Counted from the first letter of the stretch, positions 42,964 through 51,395 are shown. The stretch is 64,000 nt of DNA from CAYJFG01 sp051881695 (GCA_051881695.1 JBJEQJ010000008.1:98605-162604); one strand, 5' to 3'. Translations and numbers: made by a program. Notes: generated from the letters alone by a model not told the origin.

Positions 42964-43782
42964 TTACACAATTGCTTCGTTATTTTCGTCTGTACCCATA
43001 AAGCACAATTTAACTGTTAGCTGTGCCTCCTGTACATCGTCATCACACTCGGGGTCTTCACCCTCTACCCACAAACGAATTATAATTTTCTTTGGTTTCA
43101 TAGCATCCAAATGGAAAAGTCTGGAACCGTTTGTGTAATTCATCGGAGTAGGTAAATCTATTGTTGTCTGTCCGGCAACGGGACTGCCCTTGTGCGGCTC
43201 ATAGATAACAGTTCTTCCGTCCTCTTCAAACGAAACTCTCGGACAGTTAACAACGTCTGCCTTTTCGCCGGTGCTTGTTGTTGAAACTCCGGTTCCGTCG
43301 TCCTTGTTTGCGGCTGTATCATCGGAGGTTAAGTGAACGTACATTTCCTTGGTTGCTATAAAGTAAGCAGGGAATTCAAGGTAACCGCCCTTATTTGCCT
43401 CTCGCACTGAACCTCTTCTTGTTTTCAGCTCAATACCTTTATCCGAAGTCAAAGGATCTAACAAAATTTCTTCAAGATTAGTATCGTAGCTTTTGAGGTA
43501 GTCATTAATCATTTCATTTGTAATAACCTTGGTGTACTTATCAAGGTCTGTACCGTGATCCTCAAGAGAAACGAGCAGCTGTGCGCCTGTACCGATAGTC
43601 ATTTCCAAATCCTGCACAGCAACGAATGTATTGAGAGTAAACCATGCAAGAGTACCGGTAAGCACTGCAAGCAAAGCAACTATAGCGAGTAAAACAACGG
43701 TTTTTAGCTTTGAACGTCGCTTTATAAGCTCAACCTCGCTTGCTGTATCTGTTTGATTCGATAAAATTCTATCATTTGTCAT
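42964..43782 (-). CDS. TasA-like SipW-dependent protein, first gene of the cluster
   Basis: A 272-residue secreted protein. A polar start (MTNDRILSNQTDTASEVE) and basic patch precede a hydrophobic helix ending in GTLAWFTLN (about residues 42-50). The mature part has YLEFPAYFIATKEMYVHL, HLDAMKPKKIIIRLWVEG and EDPECDDDVQE, the cluster motif. I start at ATG 43782; an upstream extension to 43857 runs through the promoter. The ribosome site (TTGGGG) is weak. As first gene of the unit it might be a minor or base subunit. Confidence 0.78.
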   Translation of the reverse strand: MTNDRILSNQTDTASEVELIKRRSKLKTVVLLAIVALLAVLTGTLAWFTLNTFVAVQDLEMTIGTGAQLLVSLEDHGTDLDKYTKVITNEMINDYLKSYDTNLEEILLDPLTSDKGIELKTRRGSVREANKGGYLEFPAYFIATKEMYVHLTSDDTAANKDDGTGVSTTSTGEKADVVNCPRVSFEEDGRTVIYEPHKGSPVAGQTTIDLPTPMNYTNGSRLFHLDAMKPKKIIIRLWVEGEDPECDDDVQEAQLTVKLCFMGTDENNEAIV

Positions 43783-43835
43783 AAAAATAACCCCAAAGTG
43801 TATATTTATTGCACATATCATCTTTTTACATAAGT

Positions 43836-43864
43836 ATTTTATCAAGGTTATGCACAAAAGTCAA
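43836..43864 (-). promoter_or_regulatory. Main promoter of the surface-fibre cluster
   Basis: Minus strand: TTGACT (43859-43864), 17-base spacer, TAAAAT (43836-43841). It heads the run of co-oriented genes from 43782 down to at least 33242. The AT-rich stretch 43865-44113 further upstream shows no gene and no other clear signal. Confidence 0.75.
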
Positions 43865-44113
43865 TATAATTTATATATATTTTTGTAATAATGTTCATTT
43901 TTTAGCGCTAAATTCAAAATTAGAGAAGAAAATAAAACTATCTATTTTCCACTTTTAGTAAAATATATGTTAAATTTTCTCAAAAATAACACTTGTACTT
44001 GTAAAATATTGCTGTTAATTTTTTAACAAGTAGAAATATAGGAGTAAAGTTTGTGCTATGTGCTAAATGGATAGTTTACTTGCCGTAATACAGGCAAAAT
44101 TATTCTTTTAAAT

Positions 44114-44321
44114 GACCGTGTTTTTCAAACACTCTTTGCTCGGTCACCCATGCTTCGCATCGGTACCGCCCTCGCACCTCTTCGCTGAAAACAGTCCACC
44201 GGACTGTTTTCTTAACGCTCAGATCCTGCGGGTTCAAGTCCCTTGTTTTATTTTCCAGTACACAAAAAAAGCCATACTCTGCTTTTGAGTACAGCCTTTT
44301 ACTGGCCTGCCCGAAGGGACT
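44114..44321. repeat. 208-bp tandem repeat, copy 1, with tRNA-derived ends
   Basis: This copy and the next (44322-44529) are nearly identical head-to-tail repeats. Each contains, on the plus strand, short palindromes (GTGTTTTTCAAACAC, ATGCTTCGCAT, GAAAACAGTCCACCGGACTGTTTTC as 11-bp arms), a T-loop-like GCGGGTTCAAGTCCC, a hairpin terminator, and a stretch equal to the 3' end of tRNA-Arg (GCCTGCCCGAAGGGAC, minus strand). Apparent short reading frames across it are products of the repeat. Confidence 0.8.
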
Positions 44322-44529
44322 GACCGTGTTTTTCAAACACTCTCTGCTCGGTCACCCATGCTTCGCATCGGTACCGCCCTCGCACCTCTTCGCTGAAAAC
44401 AGTCCACCGGACTGTTTTCTTAACGCTCAGATCCTGCGGGTTCAAGTCCCTTGTTTTATTTTTCAGTACACAAAAAAAAGCCATACTCTGCTTTTGAGTA
44501 CAGCCTTTTCCTGGTCTGCCCGAAGGGAC
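44322..44529. repeat. 208-bp tandem repeat, copy 2, joined to tRNA-Arg
   Basis: The second copy runs into the genuine 3' end of tRNA-Arg(CCG), so the duplicated unit includes the last ~15 bases of the tRNA, its terminator and the palindromic element. It differs from copy 1 by only a few bases, which points to a recent duplication. Confidence 0.8.
44472..44503 (-). terminator. Terminator of tRNA-Arg
   Basis: GCTGTACTC pairs with GAGTATGGC (two G-U pairs) followed by eight T on the minus strand, immediately past the tRNA. The same hairpin occurs in copy 1 at 44265-44295. Confidence 0.8.
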
Positions 44530-44588
44530 TTGAACCCCCAATCTCCGGAATCGGAATCCGTTGCGTTATCCGGTTGCGCCACGGGCAG
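44512..44588 (-). tRNA. tRNA-Arg (anticodon CCG)
   Basis: A full cloverleaf: acceptor arms CTGCCCG and CGGGCAG, D arm with GCG/CGC, anticodon stem CGGA/TCCG around loop TTCCGAT (anticodon CCG, reading CGG), T arm GGGGGTTCAAGTCCCTT, and encoded CCA (44512-44514 on the plus strand as TGG). It lies 54 bases downstream of rplQ. Confidence 0.93.
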
Positions 44589-44597
44589 AAATATATG

Positions 44598-44624
44598 GGC
44601 GGCGAAGCTCAAAGCTCCGCCGCC
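44598..44624 (-). terminator. GC-rich hairpin behind rplQ
   Basis: GGCGGCG and CGCCGCC arms with an AGCT inner stem lie 18 bases past the rplQ stop. There is no T-run, so read-through into the tRNA is likely. Confidence 0.5.
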
Positions 44625-44641
44625 GAACAGTTATTGATTAA

Positions 44642-44983
44642 TCAGATAAGCTCTATAATTGCCATCTCTGCTGCGTCGCCTCTGCGGGGTCCCAGCTTTG
44701 TGATGCGTGTATAGCCACCGTTTCTGTCAGCATATTTAGGAGCAATCTCGTTAAAGAGCTTATGTGTAACGTCCTCTTTTGTTACAAAAGACATTACCAT
44801 ACGCTTGTTATGAAGATTGTTTTCCTTTGCTATTGTTATCATCTTCTCTGCCAATGAGCTAACCTCTTTGGCACGAGTAACTGTTGTTTCTATTTTTCCG
44901 TTTTCAAAAAGGAAAGTAACCAAAGCTCTGAGCATTGCTGTTCTGTGAGCTGTAGCTCTTCCCAGCTTTCTTGTACCGGGCAT
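44642..44983 (-). CDS. rplQ: 50S ribosomal protein L17
   Basis: A 113-residue bL17, normal length. GTRKLGRATAHRTAMLRALVTFLF is the conserved opening. It ends the ribosomal superoperon, directly after rpoA, as in most Firmicutes. ATG follows AAGGAG. Confidence 0.97.
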   Translation of the reverse strand: MPGTRKLGRATAHRTAMLRALVTFLFENGKIETTVTRAKEVSSLAEKMITIAKENNLHNKRMVMSFVTKEDVTHKLFNEIAPKYADRNGGYTRITKLGPRRGDAAEMAIIELI

Positions 44984-45024
44984 CGAAAATTCACTCCTTT
45001 ACCTTATGGTTTGCAAAAGGGGCA

Positions 45025-45978
45025 TTATTCCTCTTCTGTCTGTAGTCCGAAGCCAAGGCTGTTAAGCTTGAAGACAACCTCTTCCAAAGACTTTCTGCCT
45101 AAGTTTCTTACCTTCATCATATCGTCCTCAGACTTATTAATTAAGTCCTCAACAGTATTTATTCCTGCACGCTTTAAGCAGTTGAAAGAACGTACAGACA
45201 AGTCAAGCTCTTCTATTGTCATTTCTAAAACCTTTTCCTTGCCCTTGTCGTCCTTTTCCACCATAATCTCTGTGCTGTAGCCATGGTCTGACAGGTCTAC
45301 AAACAGATTAAGATGCTCTGTTAAAACCTTTGCTGCAAGCGATACAGCCTCCTGCGCGTTGATAACGCCGTTTGTCCAAACGTCAAGAGTTAATTTGTCG
45401 TAGTCGGTAATCTGGCCTACACGAGTATTTTCTACTGTGTAATTAACCTTGAGAACAGGAGTATATATAGAGTCTATAGGCAGTTCTCCTATAACATTGG
45501 AGCCGGCTAACTGCTTGTTGCGTTCAGCAGGAACATAGCCTCTGCCTTTGTCTAAAGTTATTTCCATAAAAAGCTTTGCGTCATCGCCCAAAGTTGCAAT
45601 GTGCATATCGGGATTTAGGATTTCAACTTCACTGTCACACTTAATTGAATCAGCTGTTACCACACATGGGCCTTCTGCGCTGATTTCAACCGTTTTAGGT
45701 CCGTTGCAATGAAGCTTTGCGGTAAGTCCCTTCATATTAAGAACTATCTCTGTCACATCTTCCTTAACACCTGGAATGGTTGAAAATTCGTGCAGAACAC
45801 CGTCTATCTTCAATGATGTAACGGCTACACCCTCAAGCGAAGAGAGCAATACTCTTCTGAGGCTGTTTCCTAAAGTGTTGCCAAAACCACGTTCCAACGG
45901 CTCAACTACAAATCTTCCATAGGTTCCGTCGTTTGTTAATTCTTCGGTTTCTATTCTTGGCTTTTCTATTTCTATCAT
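45025..45978 (-). CDS. rpoA: RNA polymerase subunit alpha
   Basis: A 317-residue alpha subunit. The N-terminal assembly domain has GFGNTLGNSLRRVLLSSLEG, and the C-terminal domain (about 245-317) has the helix-hairpin motif NLGRKSLEEVVFKLNSLG that binds promoter UP elements and activators. I start at ATG 45978 after AGGAGGAGG; an extension to 45999 covers that site. Confidence 0.97.
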   Translation of the reverse strand: MIEIEKPRIETEELTNDGTYGRFVVEPLERGFGNTLGNSLRRVLLSSLEGVAVTSLKIDGVLHEFSTIPGVKEDVTEIVLNMKGLTAKLHCNGPKTVEISAEGPCVVTADSIKCDSEVEILNPDMHIATLGDDAKLFMEITLDKGRGYVPAERNKQLAGSNVIGELPIDSIYTPVLKVNYTVENTRVGQITDYDKLTLDVWTNGVINAQEAVSLAAKVLTEHLNLFVDLSDHGYSTEIMVEKDDKGKEKVLEMTIEELDLSVRSFNCLKRAGINTVEDLINKSEDDMMKVRNLGRKSLEEVVFKLNSLGFGLQTEEE

Positions 45979-46049
45979 CAGCGAACCTCCTCCTAACATT
46001 GGGCAGTGCTACTGCCGCTATGTGTGTAATCTTGTATTTAATTAATTGA

Positions 46050-46679
46050 TTACTTGGAGTACAACTCAACAATGAGAGTTTCGTCAACTGTTAAGTCGAT
46101 ATCCTCACGCTGCGGTAAAGCAACTATTTTTGCTTCATAAGCATCAGCGTTCATATCCAACCACTTTGGTACGGGACGTGACGCATTAGCCTCGATAACT
46201 GCTTTAAACTTTTCGCTTGAACGGCTCTTCTCTGCAAGAGTAACAACCTCGCCCGGCTTTGTAAGATAAGACGGAATGTCTACTCTTTTGCCGTTTACAA
46301 GAAAATGACCGTGGTTTACAAGCTGTCTTGCCTCTGCATGAGAAGAAGCATAGCCCATTCTGTAAACTACATTATCAAGACGGCTTTCGAGAATTGCAAG
46401 CAGGTTTTCACCTGTTTTACCCTCTGTCTTACGTTCAGCCATTTCATAATATTTTCTGAACTGGCTTTCCAAAACGCCGTAGTAACGTCTTGTCATCTGC
46501 TTTGCTCTTAACTGAATACCATATTCAGAAGATTTCTTTCTGCCCTGGCCATGCTGACCCGGAGCATAAGCTCTGCGTGCTACTGAGCACTTGTCTGTAT
46601 AGCAGCGCTCACCCTTTAAAAAGAGCTTCTGGCCCTCTCTGCGGCACTGTCTGCATACAGCTCCTGTATATCTTGCCAT
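46050..46679 (-). CDS. rpsD: 30S ribosomal protein S4
   Basis: A 209-residue uS4. It retains the N-terminal zinc-type cysteines (CRQCRREGQ and CYTDKC) and the S4 RNA-binding domain (SRLDNVVYRMGYASSHAEARQLVNHGHFLVNG). S4 starts 16S assembly and in many bacteria represses its own operon. It lies between rpsK and rpoA. Confidence 0.97.
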   Translation of the reverse strand: MARYTGAVCRQCRREGQKLFLKGERCYTDKCSVARRAYAPGQHGQGRKKSSEYGIQLRAKQMTRRYYGVLESQFRKYYEMAERKTEGKTGENLLAILESRLDNVVYRMGYASSHAEARQLVNHGHFLVNGKRVDIPSYLTKPGEVVTLAEKSRSSEKFKAVIEANASRPVPKWLDMNADAYEAKIVALPQREDIDLTVDETLIVELYSK

Positions 46680-46710
46680 AGTGTGGGTACACCTCCTGTA
46701 AATTTAAATA

Positions 46711-47112
46711 CTATACGCGTCTTCTCTTCGGCGGACGGCATCCGTTATGCGGAATAGGGGTTACGTCTTTAATCATACTAACCTCAAGTCCTGCGCTCTG
46801 CAATGCACGGATAGCTGCCTCACGGCCTGAGCCGGGACCCTTAACATAAACCTCAACGGATTTCATACCGTGCTCCATAGCTGCCTTTGCAGCTGTTTCT
46901 GCTGCTGACTGAGCAGCAAACGGAGTGGATTTTCTGGAACCTCTGAAGCCTAATTCGCCTGCGCTTGCCCAGGAAACAGCGTTGCCCTGCGTATCTGTAA
47001 TTGTAACAATAGTATTGTTAAAAGTTGACTGAATGTGTGCTGCGCCACGCTCAATGTTCTTGCGTTCACGGCGTCTGCGAACAGCAGTTTTCTTACCCTT
47101 AGGTGCTGCCAT
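46711..47112 (-). CDS. rpsK: 30S ribosomal protein S11
   Basis: A 133-residue uS11. IQSTFNNTIVTITDTQGN and the basic tail PIPHNGCRPPKRRRV are standard. It forms part of the 30S platform near the E site. Confidence 0.97.
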   Translation of the reverse strand: MAAPKGKKTAVRRRRERKNIERGAAHIQSTFNNTIVTITDTQGNAVSWASAGELGFRGSRKSTPFAAQSAAETAAKAAMEHGMKSVEVYVKGPGSGREAAIRALQSAGLEVSMIKDVTPIPHNGCRPPKRRRV

Positions 47113-47133
47113 AGGTTAAAACCCTCCTTAAAC

Positions 47134-47502
47134 TTATTTCTTCTTGTTAGCCATCGTCTTTCTCGGACCTTTACGGGTACGAGCGTTAGTCTTTGAACGC
47201 TGTCCTCTTACAGGAAGACCCTTTCTGTGACGAACACCGCGATAGCATCCTATTTCAATAAGTCTTTTAATGTCAAATGCTACGTCACGGCGAAGGTCGC
47301 CCTCAACGCGGCAGTTGTGATCTATATATTCTCTCAGCTTTGAAACATCGTCTTCTGTTAAATCTCTGACACGAGTGTCCGGATTTATACCTGTTGCAGC
47401 AATGATGTCGCTTGCAGTTTTACGACCGATACCGTAAATGTAAGTTAAGCCGATTTCAACTCTCTTATCTCTTGGTAAGTCAACGCCTGCTATACGAGCC
47501 AT
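47134..47502 (-). CDS. rpsM: 30S ribosomal protein S13
   Basis: A 122-residue uS13 with the helix-two-turn-helix YIYGIGRKTASDIIAATGI and the tail RGQRSKTNARTRKGPRK that contacts P-site tRNA. It also bridges to the large subunit. It follows rpmJ after 52 bases. Confidence 0.97.
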   Translation of the reverse strand: MARIAGVDLPRDKRVEIGLTYIYGIGRKTASDIIAATGINPDTRVRDLTEDDVSKLREYIDHNCRVEGDLRRDVAFDIKRLIEIGCYRGVRHRKGLPVRGQRSKTNARTRKGPRKTMANKKK

Positions 47503-47554
47503 ATCTGTTGCACCTCCGTTAAAAATTAAATAAATGTTTTGTTTACGTCACTAA

Positions 47555-47668
47555 TTAACCCTGACGCTGCTTATGCTTGGGATTTTCACAGATTACCATT
47601 ACTTTTCCCTTGCGCTTAATTACTTTGCACTTTTCGCAAATTTTCTTGACAGAAGGTCTGACTTTCAT
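47555..47668 (-). CDS. rpmJ: 50S ribosomal protein L36 (zinc type)
   Basis: A 37-residue bL36, reading MKVRPSVKKICEKCKVIKRK and ending ENPKHKQRQG. Cys11, Cys14, Cys27 and His32 form the zinc site of the C+ type. AAAGGA precedes ATG. It sits between infA and rpsM in the expected order. Confidence 0.95.
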   Translation of the reverse strand: MKVRPSVKKICEKCKVIKRKGKVMVICENPKHKQRQG

Positions 47669-47715
47669 TGTGTAATCATTCCTTTCCACTATAAACTCTG
47701 TCTGTAATGTTTTGA

Positions 47716-47934
47716 TTACTTACTGCGCCATGTAATACGGCCTCTTGTTAAATCATAAGGCGACATTTCAACAGTTACCTTATCTCCCGGCAAAATTCTT
47801 ATAAAATTCATTCTAAGTTTGCCGGAAATGTGTGCCAGTATTGTATGACCGTTTTGAAGCTCAACCATAAACTGTGCGTTTGGCAAAGCCTCTGTTACTG
47901 TACCCTCAATTTCTATAACATCCTGTTTGGACAT
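47716..47934 (-). CDS. infA: Translation initiation factor IF-1
   Basis: A 72-residue OB-fold IF-1 with IEIEGTVTEALPNAQFMVEL and YDLTRGRITWR. It blocks the A site during initiation. The place after map and the KOW gene is typical for clostridia. Confidence 0.97.
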   Translation of the reverse strand: MSKQDVIEIEGTVTEALPNAQFMVELQNGHTILAHISGKLRMNFIRILPGDKVTVEMSPYDLTRGRITWRSK

Positions 47935-47951
47935 AAAATAACCTCCTCATA

Positions 47952-48206
47952 TTAAGACTGCTCTTCACCGAAATTATACGGATGAAGCGCTTTTCTGATT
48001 TGCTTGTTTGTCTTTAATGAGCTTTCAGGTATAACGCTTGCAGTAAGCGACAAATGCCTTATGTTCTTTTTTTTCTGCCTTTCAAGCGGTCTTGTTCTGC
48101 CGTCACATATATAGGCAAAATCACCCTCAACAGACATTATTACAAAGAACGTGTTTTTGTCGCGTCCCGCTGCTGACCTTGCTACAACTCCCGCCTTGAT
48201 ATCCAT
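47952..48206 (-). CDS. KOW domain RNA-binding protein (L14e/L27e-like)
   Basis: An 84-residue protein of the small KOW-type family found between map and infA in Firmicutes. The N-terminal half (AGVVARSAAGRDKNTFFVIMS) is the KOW-like beta strand pair, then a basic middle PLERQKKKNIRHL. Its exact task in ribosome function is unknown. It starts 12 bases after map. Confidence 0.88.
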   Translation of the reverse strand: MDIKAGVVARSAAGRDKNTFFVIMSVEGDFAYICDGRTRPLERQKKKNIRHLSLTASVIPESSLKTNKQIRKALHPYNFGEEQS

Positions 48207-48218
48207 ATGCTCACCTCA

Positions 48219-48971
48219 TCAGCCGGGCACTGTCAGAATGAGAGGTCCGTCCGGAGTGATTGCGACTGATTTTTCAAAATGAGCAGACAGCTTGCCGTCA
48301 AGCGTTACTGTTGTCCATTCGTCATCAAGCACACGAACCTTGTGAGTACCTGCGTTAATCATTGGTTCAATAGCAAGGGTCATACCCGGCATAAGGCGTA
48401 CACCTCTTCCCGGTGTACCATAGTTAGGTACGCTTGGATCCTCGTGCAACTTCGCACCTACTCCATGGCCGACAAAATCTCGTACCACCGAGTAATTGCG
48501 AGCTTCAACATACCTTTGAACCGCACTGCCTATATCCCCTATTCTGTTACCTACAATTGCCTGTTCAATTCCCTTGAACAAGCTTTCCTCGGTAGCCTTT
48601 AAAAGGGCGGCTGCTTCCTTGCTTATTTCTCCGCACGGAAATGTCCATGCATTGTCGCCGTGGAAACCCTCGTAAAATGCGCCGACATCTATGCTCACAA
48701 TATCGCCGCTTTTGAGAATGCAATTTTTGCTTGGTATGCCATGGATAACCACATCGTTCACTGATATACACGCACTTGCCGGAAAGCCGCCGTAACCGAG
48801 GAACGAGGGCTTTGCGCCCTGTCCCTCAATATATTTACGAACGATTGTATCAATCTCCAGCGTTGACACGCCGGGCTTTACCGCTTCTCCTGCAAGCTTC
48901 AGTGCATTTGCAGAAATTCTTCCCGCATCCTTCATTTTGCAAAGCTCGCGGGCAGTCTTTATACTAATCAT
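48219..48971 (-). CDS. map: Methionine aminopeptidase type I
   Basis: A 250-residue enzyme that removes the initiator methionine. The metal ligands lie in SIDVGAFYEGFHGDNAWTF (two aspartates), GHGVGAKLHEDP (histidine), and the glutamates of AIEPMINAG and the final HFEKSVAIT. It follows adk by three bases, the standard clostridial arrangement. Confidence 0.97.
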   Translation of the reverse strand: MISIKTARELCKMKDAGRISANALKLAGEAVKPGVSTLEIDTIVRKYIEGQGAKPSFLGYGGFPASACISVNDVVIHGIPSKNCILKSGDIVSIDVGAFYEGFHGDNAWTFPCGEISKEAAALLKATEESLFKGIEQAIVGNRIGDIGSAVQRYVEARNYSVVRDFVGHGVGAKLHEDPSVPNYGTPGRGVRLMPGMTLAIEPMINAGTHKVRVLDDEWTTVTLDGKLSAHFEKSVAITPDGPLILTVPG

Positions 48972-48974
48972 CTG

Positions 48975-49607
48975 TTACGCCTCAACTTCAGCAAAGACAA
49001 GCTTCGTTGTATCCTTAATATCATCTTGTCCTATAACTATTGCAAGCTTACCCTGTTTAGAATAGTAGTCCTTCAAGGGCTCTGTTTCGTTGTGGTAAAC
49101 CTCAAGTCTTGCCATAACTGTGTCCGGGTGGTCGTCCTTACGCTGAACAAGGGTGCCTGCACATTTGTCGCAAACGCCGTCCTCTTTGGGAGCTTTATAC
49201 TCCAGATGATAGCTTGCACCGCATTTTTCGCAGACACGGCGTCCGGACATTCTCTTTACGATGTCTTCGTCGGCTACTTCAATATCAATAACCTTATCGA
49301 TTACAACGCCCATTGTGTCCAGAGCCTCGGCCTGAGGAATGGTTCTTGGGAAACCGTCTAGTATGAAACCGCCTTTGCAGTCGTCCTGTGCAAGTCTTTC
49401 CTTGATGATGCCGATTACAACCTCATCGGGAACAAGCTTGCCCTCGTCCATATAAGACTTAGCCTTAAGACCCATCTCTGTGCCGCTTCTCAACGCTTCA
49501 CGGATAATATTACCCGTAGAAATTGTTGGAATAGATAATTTCTCGCAGAGCTTTTCTGCTTGAGTACCTTTTCCGGCGCCGGGGGCGCCGAGCATAATTA
49601 TATTCAT
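48975..49607 (-). CDS. adk: Adenylate kinase (zinc LID type)
   Basis: A 210-residue Adk. The P-loop GAPGAGKGTQAEKL is at the N-terminus, GFPRTIPQAEAL binds AMP, and the LID carries four cysteines (CEKCGASYHLE...CDKCAG) for zinc, the Gram-positive form. It balances AMP, ADP and ATP. Confidence 0.97.
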   Translation of the reverse strand: MNIIMLGAPGAGKGTQAEKLCEKLSIPTISTGNIIREALRSGTEMGLKAKSYMDEGKLVPDEVVIGIIKERLAQDDCKGGFILDGFPRTIPQAEALDTMGVVIDKVIDIEVADEDIVKRMSGRRVCEKCGASYHLEYKAPKEDGVCDKCAGTLVQRKDDHPDTVMARLEVYHNETEPLKDYYSKQGKLAIVIGQDDIKDTTKLVFAEVEA

Positions 49608-49631
49608 AATCCTCTCTCCTTATAACAGATA

Positions 49632-50936
49632 TTAATCCAAGAAGCCTCTGTAATGGCGCATCATCATCTGTGATTCCATCTGCTTAACTGTATCAAGCGC
49701 AACACCAACAAGGATGATTACCGAGGTACCGCCCATAGACAGACCCCTCATACTTGTAAGCGCTGTAAATACAGTCGGCAAAAGTGCGATTAATGCAAGG
49801 AATAATGCACCAATGAGCGTTATTCTTGATAATACCTTTGCTATAAAGTCAGTTGTCGGCTTACCGGGACGTATACCCGGAATTGTACCGTTGTTCTGAC
49901 GAAGATTATTGGCCATTTCTACCGGATTATACTGAATTGCTGTGTAGAAATAAGCAAACATTATAATCAGGATAAAATAGAGAATAGAGTAGAGCCATCC
50001 GTTATAAGCAAACAAATCAAAGAAGCCCTGCCAGAACTCGTTGGGGTTCTTCATAAACAGTTGAATTGTGCTGGGGATAGACAAAATTGAGCTTGCGAAG
50101 ATGATAGGAAGTACGCCGCCCAGACCAACCTTAATAGGCAGGTGAGAGCTTTGCCCGCCATACATCTTTCTGCCAACTACTCTCTTTGCATACTGTACAG
50201 GAATTCTTCTTTCTGCGTCGTTCATGAAAACGATAACCCAGATAACTGCCAAATAGAGCAGTACAAACAATGGAACGAAGAAGAAGAACTGTGTTGAACC
50301 CTGCATTGCGAGGTCCCAGTACTGTCCGAGCTGAGAAATCGTATACGGAAATCTTGCTACAATACCGGCAAAAAGGAGTATTGAAATACCATTTCCTATG
50401 CCGAACTGGTTAATCTGCTCGCCCATCCACATCATAAGTGCAGTACCTGCTGTAAATGAAAGAATAATAACGGCTGCTGCAAATACTACTTCAAAGCCCT
50501 GTGTATATTCTACAACGCCGGAAGCGTATAAATAGTAGAAATATGCACCGCCTTGAATTAAACCTAAACCAACAGTTACATAACGAGTAATGGCAGCAAT
50601 CTTTTTTCTGCCCTCTTCGCCTTCCTTCGCAAGTCTTTCAAGCGGAGGAATTGCAACTGTTAAAAGCTGAATGATAATGGATGAATTGATGTACGGTGTG
50701 ATACCCATTGCAAACAGAGTTGCGTTTGAGAACGCACCGCCTGATAATGTGTCTAAGTATGAAAACAGGGAATCTCCCAAGCTTTCAGGATTCATCAATG
50801 AGGCTAATGCCTGCATATCCAGAAACGGAACAGGAATAACTGAACCGATTCTGAATACGATGATCATTAATAAAGTAAATAGAATTTTCTTTCTGAGGTC
50901 GGCAATTTTCCAGGCGTTCTGAATTGTCTTAAACAA
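49632..50936 (-). CDS. secY: Protein translocase subunit SecY
   Basis: A 434-residue ten-helix channel. Segments SGGAFSNATLFAMGITPYINSSIIIQLL and RITLIGALFLALIALLP are typical. It forms the Sec pore with SecE and SecG. It is co-transcribed with L15, whose stop touches its start. Confidence 0.97.
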   Translation of the reverse strand: MFKTIQNAWKIADLRKKILFTLLMIIVFRIGSVIPVPFLDMQALASLMNPESLGDSLFSYLDTLSGGAFSNATLFAMGITPYINSSIIIQLLTVAIPPLERLAKEGEEGRKKIAAITRYVTVGLGLIQGGAYFYYLYASGVVEYTQGFEVVFAAAVIILSFTAGTALMMWMGEQINQFGIGNGISILLFAGIVARFPYTISQLGQYWDLAMQGSTQFFFFVPLFVLLYLAVIWVIVFMNDAERRIPVQYAKRVVGRKMYGGQSSHLPIKVGLGGVLPIIFASSILSIPSTIQLFMKNPNEFWQGFFDLFAYNGWLYSILYFILIIMFAYFYTAIQYNPVEMANNLRQNNGTIPGIRPGKPTTDFIAKVLSRITLIGALFLALIALLPTVFTALTSMRGLSMGGTSVIILVGVALDTVKQMESQMMMRHYRGFLD

Positions 50937-51377
50937 TTATACCACCTCAGCCTTTCCGCCTGCCTTTTCTATCTTCTCCTTTGCTGAAGCAGAAAAAGCA
51001 GATACCTTAACGTCTAGCTTCTTTGTAAGATTTCCGTTTCCTAAAATCTTAATGCCGTCAAAGCCATTTTTAACTAAGCCTGAAGCTACAAGCGCATCTG
51101 TGTCTACTACTGCGCCGTCTTCAAATCTATTGAGAGCAGCAACATTCAAAGCAATAATCTTCTTTGCAAAAATGTTGTTGAAGCCTCTCTTTGGCAGACG
51201 TCTTTGTAAAGGCATTTGACCGCCTTCAAAACCCGGACGAATACTTCCGCCGCTTCTGGCCTTTTGTCCCTTATGACCCTTGCCGGCTGTTTTTCCTTGT
51301 CCTGAACCGTGACCTCTGCCGATACGCTTACATTCTTTTTTAGAACCTGCTACCGGTGATAGTTCGTGCAACTTCAT
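50937..51377 (-). CDS. rplO: 50S ribosomal protein L15
   Basis: A 146-residue uL15 with the glycine/basic N-terminus GRGHGSGQGKTAGKGHKGQKARSG and GFEGGQMPLQRRLPKRGF. It assembles late in the 50S subunit. Confidence 0.97.
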   Translation of the reverse strand: MKLHELSPVAGSKKECKRIGRGHGSGQGKTAGKGHKGQKARSGGSIRPGFEGGQMPLQRRLPKRGFNNIFAKKIIALNVAALNRFEDGAVVDTDALVASGLVKNGFDGIKILGNGNLTKKLDVKVSAFSASAKEKIEKAGGKAEVV

Positions 51378-51395
51378 GTGTCCGCACCTCCTTGC

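Noticed and set aside
44114..44321. A second tRNA gene or tRNA pseudogene suggested by GGGTTCAAGTCCC
   Set aside because: Only a T-loop-like stretch and short tRNA-Arg 3' piece are present; no acceptor or anticodon arms can be formed.
44100..44541. Two similar minus-strand frames of about 80 codons (and overlapping plus-strand ones)
   Set aside because: They lie wholly in the 208-bp duplicated element and include tRNA sequence; the similarity comes from the DNA repeat, not from a gene family.
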